A stretch of 64,000 nucleotides of DNA from NCBI GenBank assembly GCA_963765955.1, contig CAVXYA010000011.1, positions 62,001 to 126,000 on the forward strand, written 5' to 3'. Position 1 is the first letter of the stretch; the number at the start of each line of letters is the position of its first letter. The notes under the pieces are model-generated. The model was not told the origin of the DNA, searched no databases, and was given only the letters and a program-made list of their open reading frames with translations. Positions 25,703-34,485 of this stretch are shown here, piece by piece. This DNA is from JAXDMK01 sp963765955. GTDB taxonomy: Bacteria; Actinomycetota; Acidimicrobiia; Acidimicrobiales; AC-14. Both the position numbers and the translations under genes were made by a program.

Positions 25703-26923
25703 TCACAGACTGGGTGGGGCCAGGTGGTCGGCCAGGCTGCGCAGGAACAGGCCCACGTCGGTGACGATCCCCAGGGCCTGGTGGCTGCCCCGGTCGGCCA
25801 GCTTGGTGACCACCGACTGGTTGATGTCGACGCAGAAGGTCTCCACCCCCGCGGGCAGCATGTTGCCGGTGGCGATGGCGTGCAGGGTCGAGGCCAGCAT
25901 GAGGGCGACGGTGACCCGGGGGACGAGCGCCCGCATGGCGTCGGCGGCCACCACCATGTCGGTCAGGACGTCGGGCAGGGGGCCGTCGTCGCGCACCGAT
26001 CCGGCCAGGACGAACGGGATGCCCAGGCGCACGCACTCGTAGAGGACCCCGCCCCGGATGTACCCGTCGGCCACCGCGTTGGCGATCGACCCCCGCCGCC
26101 GGACCTCGTTGATGACCCGCAGGTGGTTGCTGTGGGCGCCCTCCACCGGCTGGGCGTTGGCCAGCGGCACCCCCAACGAGGTACCCAGGACGTTGGACTC
26201 GATGTCGTGGGTGGCGAACCCGTTCCCGGCGAAGAGCACGTCGACCCATCCGTCGCGCACCAGGCGGGCCAGGTCGGGGGCGGCCCCGGTGTGCACCACC
26301 GCCGGGCCGCACACGGCCAGCAGCTTCCCGCCGGCGGCCCGGGCCAGGCGCATGCGCTCGGCGACCTGGGCCACGAGGAGCTCCTTGGGCTTCTCCGACG
26401 AAACGTCCGAGTTCATGAACTCGAAGGGGCTCGGGCCCCGGGGCCGCGACATGGGGCTGACCCGCACCCCGTCGGTGCCGACCACGATGGCGTCGCCCAC
26501 CCGCACCTGGTGCATGGGGATGGTGCCGACCTGGCCGTCGGGGCGGATGACCAGGCCGCAGTCCATCTCCGGGTTGGCCACCGCCACCCATCGGCCGTGG
26601 AGGCGGACTTCGGTGGCCAGGTTGGTCGTGGAGTAGAAGCCCTCCGGCAGCACGCCGTCGGTGTCGGCGAACTCGGTGGCCGCCTCGCCGGTGGACACCC
26701 GGTTGGCCCCGTGGATGTGCAGCTCAGCCACCAGCGCGTTCAGCATGTCCTCGTCGTCGGCGGTGATCTCGAACCGGGCCCGGCTGGCGTCGACGTTGGT
26801 GCGGCCGATGGCGAAGTCGAGGATGCGGTAGTCGGCCCCCGAGTCGAGGATGACGTCGAGGATCTTGGCCAGGATCAACGAGTCGATGATGTGGCCCTCG
26901 ACCTCCACCACCTCGGTCGCCAT
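25703..26923 (-). CDS. LOR/SDH-domain ornithine cyclodeaminase (AgrE C-domain/TIGR00300 type)
   Basis: 406 aa. N-terminal LOR/SDH-type barrel (EVEGHIIDSLILAKILDVIL, then GANRVSTGEA) and a nucleotide-binding region with AVCGPAVVHTG and DVLFAGNGFATHDIE, followed by EGAHSNHLRVINEVR. The TIGR00300 family contains the archaeal ornithine cyclodeaminase and the C-terminal domain of cyanobacterial AgrE, which make proline from ornithine. Together with the downstream arginine dihydrolase it would form a two-protein arginine-to-proline pathway. The ATG at 26923 is the last of several ATGs in a 14-bp repeat. Confidence 0.8.
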   Translation of the reverse strand: MATEVVEVEGHIIDSLILAKILDVILDSGADYRILDFAIGRTNVDASRARFEITADDEDMLNALVAELHIHGANRVSTGEAATEFADTDGVLPEGFYSTTNLATEVRLHGRWVAVANPEMDCGLVIRPDGQVGTIPMHQVRVGDAIVVGTDGVRVSPMSRPRGPSPFEFMNSDVSSEKPKELLVAQVAERMRLARAAGGKLLAVCGPAVVHTGAAPDLARLVRDGWVDVLFAGNGFATHDIESNVLGTSLGVPLANAQPVEGAHSNHLRVINEVRRRGSIANAVADGYIRGGVLYECVRLGIPFVLAGSVRDDGPLPDVLTDMVVAADAMRALVPRVTVALMLASTLHAIATGNMLPAGVETFCVDINQSVVTKLADRGSHQALGIVTDVGLFLRSLADHLAPPSL

Positions 26924-26962
26924 CAGCCTGCACCCATCAGCCTGCACCCATCAGCCTGCACC
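26921..26962 (-). repeat. 14-bp tandem repeat at a stop/start junction
   Basis: Three units of GGTGCAGGCTGATG (minus strand) between the permease stop and the LOR/SDH start, each carrying a TGATG. The permease itself ends in a fourth TGATG at 26967-26963. Confidence 0.9.
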
Positions 26963-26964
26963 CA

Positions 26965-28203
26965 TCAATCGGGCACCGGCGCCGGCGATGCCGGGGCCGG
27001 CGGGAGGGAGTCCTCGGCCCGCTCCGCCTCCGCCTCCGCCTCGACCTTCTCCGCCTCCACCTCTTCGGCGGGAGTCGGCTTGTCCGGGTCCTGCTCCTCG
27101 GCGATGACGGTGTCGACGGGGATCTCGTCCTCGCCGATGGTGGGCTCCTCCTTCCACTTGCCCCGGCGGTGGTCCCAGAGGTCCCGGACGACGACCGAGA
27201 TGACCCCGGCCGCGGGGATGGCCAGCAGGGCGCCCAGGATCCCGAACAGCTCGACGCCCACCAGCACGCTGACCAGCACGAACAGCTGGTTGATCTGCAC
27301 CGTCCGGGCCATGATCCCGGGCTGCAGGACGTGGTTCTCGAACTGCTGGTAGATCGTGTAGAAGACGAGCATCCCGATCCCGGCCGGCACCGAGTGCAGG
27401 AAGGCCACGCCGATGGTGGGGATGGCCCCCAGGGTGGCGCCGACCAGGGGTATGAGGTCGGCAAAGGCGGTCCACAGGGCGAGGACCCCCTTGAACGGCA
27501 CGCCACAGACCCACAAGGCGAAGAAGGTGAGGGTGCCGGCGATGACGCTGATGAGCAGGTTGCCCATCACGTAGCCGGTGAGGGCCTTGGCGCAGTCGGC
27601 CGCCACCGCCTTGACCCGCGCCCGCTTCGGGGGCGACAGCGCCCCCAGCCCGCTGCTCAGCAGTTGGGGGCCGTAGAGGATCATCATCACGGTCAGCACC
27701 AGCACAGTGAGCAGGGAGATGATGCCGGCGAAGACCCGGCTGGCGTAGCCGACAAGCCGGCTGCTCGAGTTGCGCAGGGTGTTCTCGATGTTCTCCCGGT
27801 TCTCCTCGTAGCGGCGCTCGAGGTCGTAGCGCCGCACCAGCCCACCCAGCGGGCCCTTCCCGTCCTGGGCCTCGCTCAGGTAGGTGGGGAAGTTGTCGAT
27901 CGCCTCGGTGGTCTGCTCGACGAGGGGGCGGATGAAGGCGTACATCAACGCGGCCAGGGTGACCAGCAGCAGGATGAAGACCACCCCCACCGCCTGGCCC
28001 CGCTTGATCTTCGACTTGCGCTTGACCAGGTCGACGGCAGGGGTCATCACGGTGGCGAAGAAGGCGGAGACGATCAGCAGGGCCAGCGTGTGGGCGATGC
28101 GCTGGACCAGCCAGATGGTGAAGGCGGTGGCCAGCACCAGGCCGATGGCGGCCAGGATGGTGCGGACCGGCACCTGCTCCCGTTCCCGCTCCCGTTCCGG
28201 CAC
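26965..28203 (-). CDS. AI-2E family transporter (permease)
   Basis: 412 aa integral membrane protein, about eight helices, with the family's paired N-terminal helices (LAAIGLVLATAFTIWLV), a central soluble loop and a C-terminal block of helices (FADLIPLVGATLGAIPTIG, GIMARTVQINQLFVLVSV). A Glu-rich acidic tail ends the protein. Members transport small molecules or act as Na+/H+ exchangers; the substrate is not predictable. GTG at 28203 fits TACGAT seven bases upstream. It shares its end with the repeat before the LOR/SDH gene, so all three genes are probably one operon. Confidence 0.85.
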   Translation of the reverse strand: MPEREREREQVPVRTILAAIGLVLATAFTIWLVQRIAHTLALLIVSAFFATVMTPAVDLVKRKSKIKRGQAVGVVFILLLVTLAALMYAFIRPLVEQTTEAIDNFPTYLSEAQDGKGPLGGLVRRYDLERRYEENRENIENTLRNSSSRLVGYASRVFAGIISLLTVLVLTVMMILYGPQLLSSGLGALSPPKRARVKAVAADCAKALTGYVMGNLLISVIAGTLTFFALWVCGVPFKGVLALWTAFADLIPLVGATLGAIPTIGVAFLHSVPAGIGMLVFYTIYQQFENHVLQPGIMARTVQINQLFVLVSVLVGVELFGILGALLAIPAAGVISVVVRDLWDHRRGKWKEEPTIGEDEIPVDTVIAEEQDPDKPTPAEEVEAEKVEAEAEAERAEDSLPPAPASPAPVPD

Positions 28204-28210
28204 AGCGCCG

Positions 28211-28216
28211 ATCGTA
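28211..28216 (-). promoter_or_regulatory. -10 element of the permease operon (TACGAT)
   Basis: TACGAT on the minus strand, seven bases from the GTG at 28203. Confidence 0.45.
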
Positions 28217-28267
28217 CCCAGCGAGTCCCCCGCCACCCCGGCTTCGATTTCCGGTCGGGGGGGTGAG

Positions 28268-28273
28268 TAGTGT
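28268..28273 (+). promoter_or_regulatory. -10 element (TAGTGT)
   Basis: TAGTGT nine bases before the ATG at 28283; divergent from the permease promoter. Confidence 0.4.
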
Positions 28274-28282
28274 CCAGCCCGC

Positions 28283-28621
28283 ATGGGCCAGCTCATCACC
28301 GTCACCCGGAAGCCGTCGGTACGGTCCGACGTGGCCATCTTCGAGCTCAACCGCAGCCTCACCGGCATGGGTCACGAGCGGTACCTCTCGGCCGCCGACG
28401 CCACCCGCAACAAGCCCGACGACGAGCTGGCCCGCCGCCTGTTCGCGGCCGGCGGGGTGGAGGGCGTCCACATCTACTCCAACATGGTCACCGTCGACCT
28501 GGGCGACGGGGCCGACCCCGACGCCATGGCCGAGATCATCCGCGACCTGTTCACGTACTACCGGGAGGGCGTCGAGGTCGTCGACCCCATGGCCGACGGC
28601 GTGGCCAGCGCCTCTAGCTGA
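28283..28621 (+). CDS. NifU/Nfu N-terminal-like small protein
   Basis: 112 aa. The segment DDELARRLFAAGGVEGVHIYSNMVTV resembles the Nfu N-terminal domain, in which LF, GV and the N-VTV pattern are conserved, although the C-terminal iron-sulphur CxxC domain is missing. It opens LITVTRKPSVRSDVAIFELN. It may be an accessory to Fe-S assembly or an unrelated small protein. It overlaps the convergent PPK2 gene by eight bases. Confidence 0.6.
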   Translation: MGQLITVTRKPSVRSDVAIFELNRSLTGMGHERYLSAADATRNKPDDELARRLFAAGGVEGVHIYSNMVTVDLGDGADPDAMAEIIRDLFTYYREGVEVVDPMADGVASASS

Positions 28622-29426
28622 CGACGACGCCCTTCAGGTCCTCGCAGGGCGGGTAGCGGGGGTTCATCGCCTCCAGGGCCTCGACCACGATGTGGCTCAC
28701 GGCCCAGTTGCGGTACCACTTGCGGTCGGCGGGCACGACGTACCACGGCGCCGCTTCGGTCGTCGTCTTGCTGACGGCCTCCTCGAACGCCCGGCGGTAG
28801 TCACCCCACAGCTTGCGGTCGTCGAGGTCGCCGACCCTGAACTTCCAGCACTTGGTGGGGTCGTCGATGCGGTCCTGAAAGCGCTCGGCCTGCTCGTCCT
28901 TGGAGATGTGGAGGAGGATCTTGACGATCCGGGTGCCGGCCGCGGTGAGGTTGGCCTCGAACTGGTTGATGAGCTGGTAGCGGGGGCGCCACACGTCCTC
29001 CGGGGCCAGGTTCCGCACCCGCACGACCAGCACGTCCTCGTAGTGGGAGCGGTTGAAGACCACCACCTCCCCCTTGCCGGGCGTGCGCTGGTGGACCCGC
29101 CAGAGGAAGTCGTGGTCGAGCTCCTCCTCGCTGGGCGCCTTGAAGGACACCACCTGGGCGCCGGCCGGGTTGAGGCCGCGGAAGAGGTGCTTGATGGTGC
29201 CGTCCTTGCCCCCGGCGTCGATGGCCTGGAGGACGACGAGCAACGACCGGGTGTGCTCCGCCCACAACCGTTCCTGGAGGCCGGCCAGGCGCTCGTGGAG
29301 GTCGGGAAGGGCGGCCGCGGCCTCGTCCTTGCCGGCCACCCCGTCGGTGCTGCGGGGGTCGACGGCGTCGAGGTCGACGGTTGTGCCGGGGGGCACCCGC
29401 CAGCGGTCGGCCTCGGCTGTGGTCAC
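28614..29426 (-). CDS. Polyphosphate kinase 2 family protein
   Basis: 270 aa. Single PPK2 domain with Walker A QAIDAGGKDGTIKHLF, the lid-region RTPGKGEVVVFNRSHYEDV, Walker B-like KILLHISKDEQAERFQ and the C-terminal APWYVVPADRKWYRN. It transfers phosphate between polyphosphate and AMP or ADP. The single-domain length fits class I or III. GTG start with TACAGT six bases upstream. Divergent from the LexA-controlled imuA promoter, with only ~60 bases between starts. Confidence 0.9.
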   Translation of the reverse strand: MTTAEADRWRVPPGTTVDLDAVDPRSTDGVAGKDEAAAALPDLHERLAGLQERLWAEHTRSLLVVLQAIDAGGKDGTIKHLFRGLNPAGAQVVSFKAPSEEELDHDFLWRVHQRTPGKGEVVVFNRSHYEDVLVVRVRNLAPEDVWRPRYQLINQFEANLTAAGTRIVKILLHISKDEQAERFQDRIDDPTKCWKFRVGDLDDRKLWGDYRRAFEEAVSKTTTEAAPWYVVPADRKWYRNWAVSHIVVEALEAMNPRYPPCEDLKGVVVS

Positions 29427-29432
29427 GGACGG

Positions 29433-29438
29433 ACTGTA
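29433..29438 (-). promoter_or_regulatory. -10 element of PPK2 (TACAGT)
   Basis: TACAGT on the minus strand, six bases before the GTG at 29426. Confidence 0.45.
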
Positions 29439-29456
29439 ACTTTCGGACTGTTGGGG

Positions 29457-29477
29457 GAACACACGTTCGTCTACAGT
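29457..29477 (+). promoter_or_regulatory. LexA box and -10 of imuA
   Basis: GAACACACGTTC (29457-29468) matches the actinobacterial SOS box GAAC-N4-GTTC. TACAGT (29472-29477) follows, then eight bases and the ATG at 29486. The same arrangement, with identical bases GTTCGTCTACAGT, precedes dnaE2. Confidence 0.8.
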
Positions 29478-29485
29478 AGAGAGCG

Positions 29486-30330
29486 ATGGCCATCGCCGCC
29501 CGGGAGCTTGTCGCCGTTGAGGTGAGCGCCGATGAGGTGAGCGCCGATGAGGTGGGCGGCAAGCCCGTTCTCTCGTCCGAGCTGATCGAGCGGGCCGCGC
29601 CGGTGTCTCTGGCCGGCGAGCAGCGGCTGCCGGTGCTGGCCGCCCTCGAGCCCCTGCTGGCGGCGGGAGGCCTGCGGCGGGGGTCGGTGGTGGTGGTCGA
29701 GGGGTCGTCGTCACTGGCCCTGGCCCTGGCCGCGGCCGCCTCGGCGGCAGGATCGTGGTGTGCGGCGGTGGGCCGCCCCGCCCTGGGCCTGGTGGCGGCG
29801 GCCGAGCTGGGCCTCGTCCTCGACCGGTTCCCGTTGGTGCCCGTCCCCGACCCGTCCGCCGGCGCCCGCCCGGGGGGATGGGCGTGGGTCGTGGCGACCC
29901 TTCTCGACGCTGTCGACCTGGTGATCGCCTGGCCCCCCGGCTCGGCTCGGGCTCGGCGGCGGTGCGGCCGGCCGACGCCCGCCGGCTGGCGTCCCGGGCC
30001 CGGGAGCGGGGATCGGTGCTGGTGGTGGCGTCGGCCGCGGGAGCGGCGACGGGCGGGTGGGGCTGGCCGGAGGCGCCCGACGTCCGCCTGGCCGTGACCC
30101 GCTCGGAGTGGCACGGGCTCGGCCGCGTGGCCGATGGGGGGGCGGATGTGGGGGCGGGGCGGCTCCGGAGCCGCCGAGTCGAGGCGGTGGCGGGAGGACG
30201 GGGGGCGGCCACCCGCGAACGGCGGGCGTCGCTCTGGTTGCCGTCCCCGGAGGGTGGGGTGGCGGCCGCATCGAATGAGACGGGCGACGAGGACGCCGCC
30301 GTCGACCGCGGGTGGGGGAGGGCGGTGTGA
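29486..30330 (+). CDS. imuA: ImuA-like protein of the SOS mutasome (frameshifted)
   Basis: About 281 aa across one shift. The RecA/SulA-like core (LPVLAALEPLLAAGGLRRG, then VVVEGSSSLALAL in the Walker A position) is in the first frame. After DAVDLVIAWPP a C6 run near 29935 seems to lack one C, and LGSGSAAVRPADARRL, SVLVVASAAGAATG and a typical ImuA tail continue in the other frame. VSADE is doubled near the start by a 15-bp repeat. ImuA works with ImuB and the DnaE2 polymerase in SOS mutagenesis. The C-terminus lies inside the duplicated junction with imuB. Confidence 0.75.
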
Positions 30331-30405
30331 CCGACCGCCTGAATGAGACGGGCGACGAGGACGCCGCCGTCGACCGCGGGTGGGGGGCGGTGTGACCGAC
30401 CGCCT
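30273..30405 (+). repeat. Tandem duplication (68 and 65 bp) of the imuA/imuB junction
   Basis: Copies 30273-30340 and 30341-30405 differ by one 3-base gap. Each carries the end of imuA and the GTGACCGACCGCCTG start of imuB, so the first copy's start opens only a short dead-end frame. Confidence 0.92.
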
Positions 30406-32101
30406 GCTGGTGGTCGACTGTCCCGACTGGCCGGTGGTGGCGTCGGGTCAGCCGGTGCACGAGGCGGTGGCGGTCCTCTCCGCCAACCGGGTGGTGGCGT
30501 GCTCGGAGGCGGCCCGCACCGAGGGCGTCGAGCGGGGCCTTCGGCGGCGGCAGGCCGAGTCCCGCTGTCCGGGGCTGGTGGCGGTGGCCGACGACCCCGG
30601 TCGCGACGCCCGGGCCTTCGAGCCGGTGGTGGCCGCGGTCGAGGCGTTCACGCCCCGGGTGGAGATCGTGCGCCCCGGCACCTGCGCCTTCGCCACCAGG
30701 GGCCCGTCCCGCTACTTCGGCGGCGATCGGGCCCTGGCCGGGAAGGTGGCGGCCGCGGTCGACGCCGTCCTGGCCGGGGTGGCGGCGGGCGCCCCCGGGT
30801 GCCGGGTAGGGGTGGCCGACGGCCGGCTGGCGGCGGAGCTGGCCGCCCGCTCCGGCCTCGTCGTCCCCCAGGGCGGCAGCCGGGCCTTCCTCGCCTCCTT
30901 CCCGGTCTCGGTCGTCCATATGGGTGACGGGGACACCGCCGCGGGGGAGCTGGCCGGGCTCCTCGTCCGCCTCGGCATTCGCACCCTGGGCGACCTGGCC
31001 GCCCTCCCCCTGCCGGCGGTGGTGGCCCGCTTCGGCACCGCCGGGGTCGCCGCCTGCCGGCTGGCCCGGGGCCTCGACGAGCAGCCTCTGGCCGCCCGCA
31101 CCCCGCCGCCCGACCTGGCCGTCGCCGCCGAGCTCGATCCTCCCGCCGACCGGTTGGAGACGGTCGCCTTCGTGGCCCGGTCGCTGGCCGAGGAGCTCCA
31201 CCGGGAGCTGGCCACCCGGGGCCTGGCCGCCACCCGGGTGCTGGTGGAGGCGGAGACCGAGCACGGCGAGTGGCTGTCCCGCCGGTGGCGGCACGACGGC
31301 GGCCTCACCCCTGCCGCCCTGGCCGAGCGGGTCCGGTGGCAGATCGACGGCTGGCTGGCCGGCCGGGGAAGCCCTGCGGTTGGTGACTCGGGCCCGCCCG
31401 CCCCCCCGGTCTTTGGCGCGTCAAGGGCGCCTGGCGCCCCTCACGCGCCAAAGTCCTCCCGCCCGGGGGCCTACGACGCCGGTGGCGACGGCGGCGACGT
31501 CCCCACGGGCGGGCTGGTGCTCCTGCGCCTCACGCCCGACGAGGTGGGCCCCGACGACGGGCGCCAGCTCGGGTTCTGGGGTGGCGACCGGGCCGCCGCC
31601 GAGCGGGTGGCCCGGGCCCTGGCCCGGGTGCAGGGCGTCCTGGGTCCGGAGTCGGTGGTCACCGCCGCCCTGGCCGGGGGGCGGGGCCCGGCCGAGCAGG
31701 TCCGCCTGTTCCCATGGGGCGACACCCCGACCGGCGACGGTCCCCCCAACCGGTTCCCCGAGGGCGGGGACGAGCGACCGTGGCCGGGACGCATCCCCCC
31801 GCCGGCGCCGGCCACCGTCCACCCCCGGCCGGAGGCGGTCGAGGTGGTCGACGCCGAGGGGCGGGCGGTCACCGTCACCGGGCGGGCCACCATGTCCGCC
31901 CCGCCCGCTCGCCTGGCCGGGGCCGGACACCGCCCGGTCGACGTCACCGCGTGGGCCGGGCCGTGGCCGGTCGACGAGCGCTGGTGGGACCCAGCCGCCC
32001 ACCGCCGCCGGGCCCGCACCCAGGTCGTCACCGCCGACGGCACCGCTCACCTCCTCGCGGTGGAGGGCGGGCGGTGGGTGGTCGAGGCCACCTACGACTG
32101 A
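30392..32101 (+). CDS. imuB: ImuB, Y-family-polymerase-like mutasome subunit
   Basis: 569 aa. The start VTDRLLVVDCPDWPVVASG is the typical modified Y-family palm, in which the catalytic acidic residues are not conserved. It continues with VVACSEAARTEGVERGLRRR, VEAFTPRVEIVRPGTCAF and LGIRTLGDLAALPLPAV (helix-hairpin-helix). ImuB binds the beta clamp and recruits DnaE2 and ImuA. The GTG in the second repeat copy is the only start that leads into the conserved frame. A 43-bp palindrome inside the gene adds residues around 340-355. The LexA box is upstream of imuA. Confidence 0.87.
   Translation: MTDRLLVVDCPDWPVVASGQPVHEAVAVLSANRVVACSEAARTEGVERGLRRRQAESRCPGLVAVADDPGRDARAFEPVVAAVEAFTPRVEIVRPGTCAFATRGPSRYFGGDRALAGKVAAAVDAVLAGVAAGAPGCRVGVADGRLAAELAARSGLVVPQGGSRAFLASFPVSVVHMGDGDTAAGELAGLLVRLGIRTLGDLAALPLPAVVARFGTAGVAACRLARGLDEQPLAARTPPPDLAVAAELDPPADRLETVAFVARSLAEELHRELATRGLAATRVLVEAETEHGEWLSRRWRHDGGLTPAALAERVRWQIDGWLAGRGSPAVGDSGPPAPPVFGASRAPGAPHAPKSSRPGAYDAGGDGGDVPTGGLVLLRLTPDEVGPDDGRQLGFWGGDRAAAERVARALARVQGVLGPESVVTAALAGGRGPAEQVRLFPWGDTPTGDGPPNRFPEGGDERPWPGRIPPPAPATVHPRPEAVEVVDAEGRAVTVTGRATMSAPPARLAGAGHRPVDVTAWAGPWPVDERWWDPAAHRRRARTQVVTADGTAHLLAVEGGRWVVEATYD
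31411..31453 (+). repeat. In-frame palindromic insert in imuB
   Basis: Arms CTTTGGCGCGT and ACGCGCCAAAG flank an inner hairpin around GGGCGCCTGGCGCCCC. It lies in a poorly conserved linker of ImuB and keeps the frame open. Confidence 0.85.
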
Positions 32102-32171
32102 GTTGGGGACGCACGACCACCTACGCTCACCCGACGGTCTGGGTGTTCGCCGGCACGACTTGGAGGTTCGG

Positions 32172-33074
32172 GTGCGGAACAGCGGTAGGAGCAACTGGCG
32201 GGCGCTCGCCGCCGTCGCCGTCGCCATCGGCATGCTCGTCCTCCTGACCGGCTGCGGCGGCGGGGGGGAGGACGAGGACGAGCGGGAGTCCGTCGACGAG
32301 GAGATCGGCCTCGACGAGGACGGCGTGCTCCAGCGCCAGGCCCAGGCCGAGGACCTGGTCCGGGACTGCATGAAGGCCCAGGGCTACAACTACGTTCCCG
32401 TCGACCCGACCCAGCGCCGGGCCGACCTCCTCGGCTCGGCCGGCGTCAGCTCCGAGGATTTCGAGCGGCGGTTCGGGTATGGGATCACCACCCTGTTCGA
32501 GCAGAACCGCCGGCTACGGGCCGAGCAGGCGGCAGCCGCCGGCATCAGCGACGCCGACCGGGCCGCCTTCGACCGGGCCCTCTACGGCGAGCGGGCCGAC
32601 GCCTCCCTCTTCGAGGCCCTCGACGCGGCCGACTTCACCCGGCTGGGCGGGTGCAGCCGGGAGGCAGTGGTCCAGGTGTTCGGCGGCCCCGAGGTCGTCC
32701 AGCGCCTCCAGACCGCGCTCGACCAGCTCGACCAGCGGATAGCCTCCGACCCCCGGATGGTGCCGGCGGTCGCGGCCTGGTCCGCCTGCATGCGGGCCGC
32801 CGGCTACGAGCTGGCCCGGCCCCAGGACGTCGATTCGACGCTGGCCGCCAAGCTGGAGGCGATCGTGGGCCCGCCCGAACAGTCCGGAGCGGTCGTCGAC
32901 TATGACCGGGCCGCCCTGGCCGCCCTCCAACGGGAGGAGGTGGCGATGGTCGCGGCCGACATCTCGTGCGAGGAGGAGCACCTGGCCCCGGTCGAGGACG
33001 AGGTCCAGGCCGAGGCCGAGGAGACCTTCCGCGAGGAGAACGCCGACCTCCTCGACCAGATCCCCGAGGCCTGA
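32172..33074 (+). CDS. Lipoprotein, function unknown
   Basis: 300 aa. Signal peptide WRALAAVAVAIGMLVLLTGCGG with lipobox Cys near residue 28, a short acidic linker, then a helical domain with DLVRDCMKAQGYNYVPVDP and, later, AWSACMRAAGYELARP. The two CMxxxGY-type motifs form a repeated pattern often seen in actinobacterial lipoproteins of unknown function. GTG chosen because the signal peptide follows directly. Lies between imuB and the two-component system. Confidence 0.75.
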   Translation: MRNSGRSNWRALAAVAVAIGMLVLLTGCGGGGEDEDERESVDEEIGLDEDGVLQRQAQAEDLVRDCMKAQGYNYVPVDPTQRRADLLGSAGVSSEDFERRFGYGITTLFEQNRRLRAEQAAAAGISDADRAAFDRALYGERADASLFEALDAADFTRLGGCSREAVVQVFGGPEVVQRLQTALDQLDQRIASDPRMVPAVAAWSACMRAAGYELARPQDVDSTLAAKLEAIVGPPEQSGAVVDYDRAALAALQREEVAMVAADISCEEEHLAPVEDEVQAEAEETFREENADLLDQIPEA

Positions 33075-33095
33075 CCGCCCCGAGCGAAACCCGAA

Positions 33096-34485
33096 TCAGT
33101 CCGCCGGGAGGCGGACCACAAAGCGGGCGCCAGACGATCCGTCCTCCACCGCCACCCGCCCCGCGTGCCGGCCGACGATTTCCCGCACGATGGCCAGGCC
33201 CAGCCCGGTGCCGCCGCCGGGCCGGCTGCGGGCGTCGTCGACCCGGGCAAAGCGCTCGAAGATCCGCTCCCGGTCGGCGGGGGCCACCCCCGTCCCGTCG
33301 TCCTCCACCACCAGGGTGACCGTGTCGCCGTTGGTGCGCAGCTCAACCGTGACCTCGGACGACGCGTGGCGGGCGGCGTTGTCGAGCAGGTTGCGCACGA
33401 CCCGCGACAGCTCGTCCCGGCGTCCGTTCACCACCGCTCCGGTCACCCCCCGCGGTGTCGACGGTGACTCGGTTCGAGCCGAACACCCGGGCCGCCTCCT
33501 CCAGCACCACCCCGTCGAGGTCGATGGGCACGGGCGCCGCCGGCGGTAGCCCCTCGTCGGCCCGGGCCACGAACAGCAGGTCGCCCACCAGCTTCTCCAT
33601 CCGCCGGTGCTCGTCCAGGACGTCTCTGGCCACGTCTGTCCATTGGGCGGCATCGGGATGGGCGAGGGCCACCTCCAGGTCGGTGCGGGCGGCCGTCAGG
33701 GGGCTCTGGAGCTCGTGGGACGCGTCGGCCACGAACCGCCGCTGGCGCTCGACGCCTGTCTCCAAGCGCTCCAGCATGGCGTTCATGGTGCCGGCCAGCC
33801 GGCCGATCTCGTCCCCGGTGTCGGGCACGGGCACCCGCCGGCTGAGGTCGCGGCTGGAGATCTCGGCCACCTGCGACCGGATGGCCTCCACCGGGCGGAG
33901 GGCGCCGCCGATGGCCACCCACGTGAGGCCTGCCACCAGGGCCACCAGGATCGGGCCGCCCAGCAGCAGGCTGGAGCGGAGGAAGTCGATGGTCTCCTCC
34001 GCCGGTTCGAGGGATGTGGCGACGTAGATGGTCACCGGCCCGTCGGGCGTGTTCGTCGTCGTCGCCAGCAGGCGGAACGGGGCGTCGTCGGTGATCCCGG
34101 GGATGTCGCCGATGTTCCGCATCGCCGGCTCGTCGCCGATCGGGAAGAGGATGCTCACAGGAGGCCGGCCCCGCACGTTGGGGCTGGACGCGAGCACCCG
34201 TCCCCGGCGGTCGACGACCTGGGCCACCGCCTCCTCCTCGATGGCCAGCGAGTCGGGCAGCGCGCCCTGGCGGGCGAGCGCGGCGATGTCGTCGGCCCGC
34301 AGCTCGGCCACCTTGTCCAGGTTGTGCACGAGCGACCGGTAGAGCAGGGTCGACAGGGCCACGCTGCCGAGCAGCACGGTCACCGCCATCACGACGGTCG
34401 CGGCCACGGTCGTGCGGGCCCGCACCGTCGACGGGCGCAGGCGGCGATGCCGCCGTCGGCCGGACGCGGGTTGCTCAGCCGCCAT
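33096..34485 (-). CDS. Sensor histidine kinase (frameshifted)
   Basis: About 462 aa. It has an N-terminal membrane helix (VAATVVMAVTVLLGSVALS), an extracytoplasmic sensor domain, a second helix (GGPILVALVAGLTWVAIG), and a HAMP region. The dimerisation box ADASHELQSPLTAAR carries the phospho-His. A G6 run near 33447 holds one base too many; after it the ATPase domain continues in the next frame (RRDELSRVVRNLLDNAARH, GGGTGLGLAIVREI). The ATG overlaps the response-regulator stop by 11 bases. The signal is unknown; the divergent neighbour encodes a PepSY-like protein. Confidence 0.85.

Noticed and set aside
33465..33480. tRNA T-loop-like GGTTCGAGCC
   Set aside because: No acceptor or anticodon stem around it; the bases are part of the histidine kinase gene.
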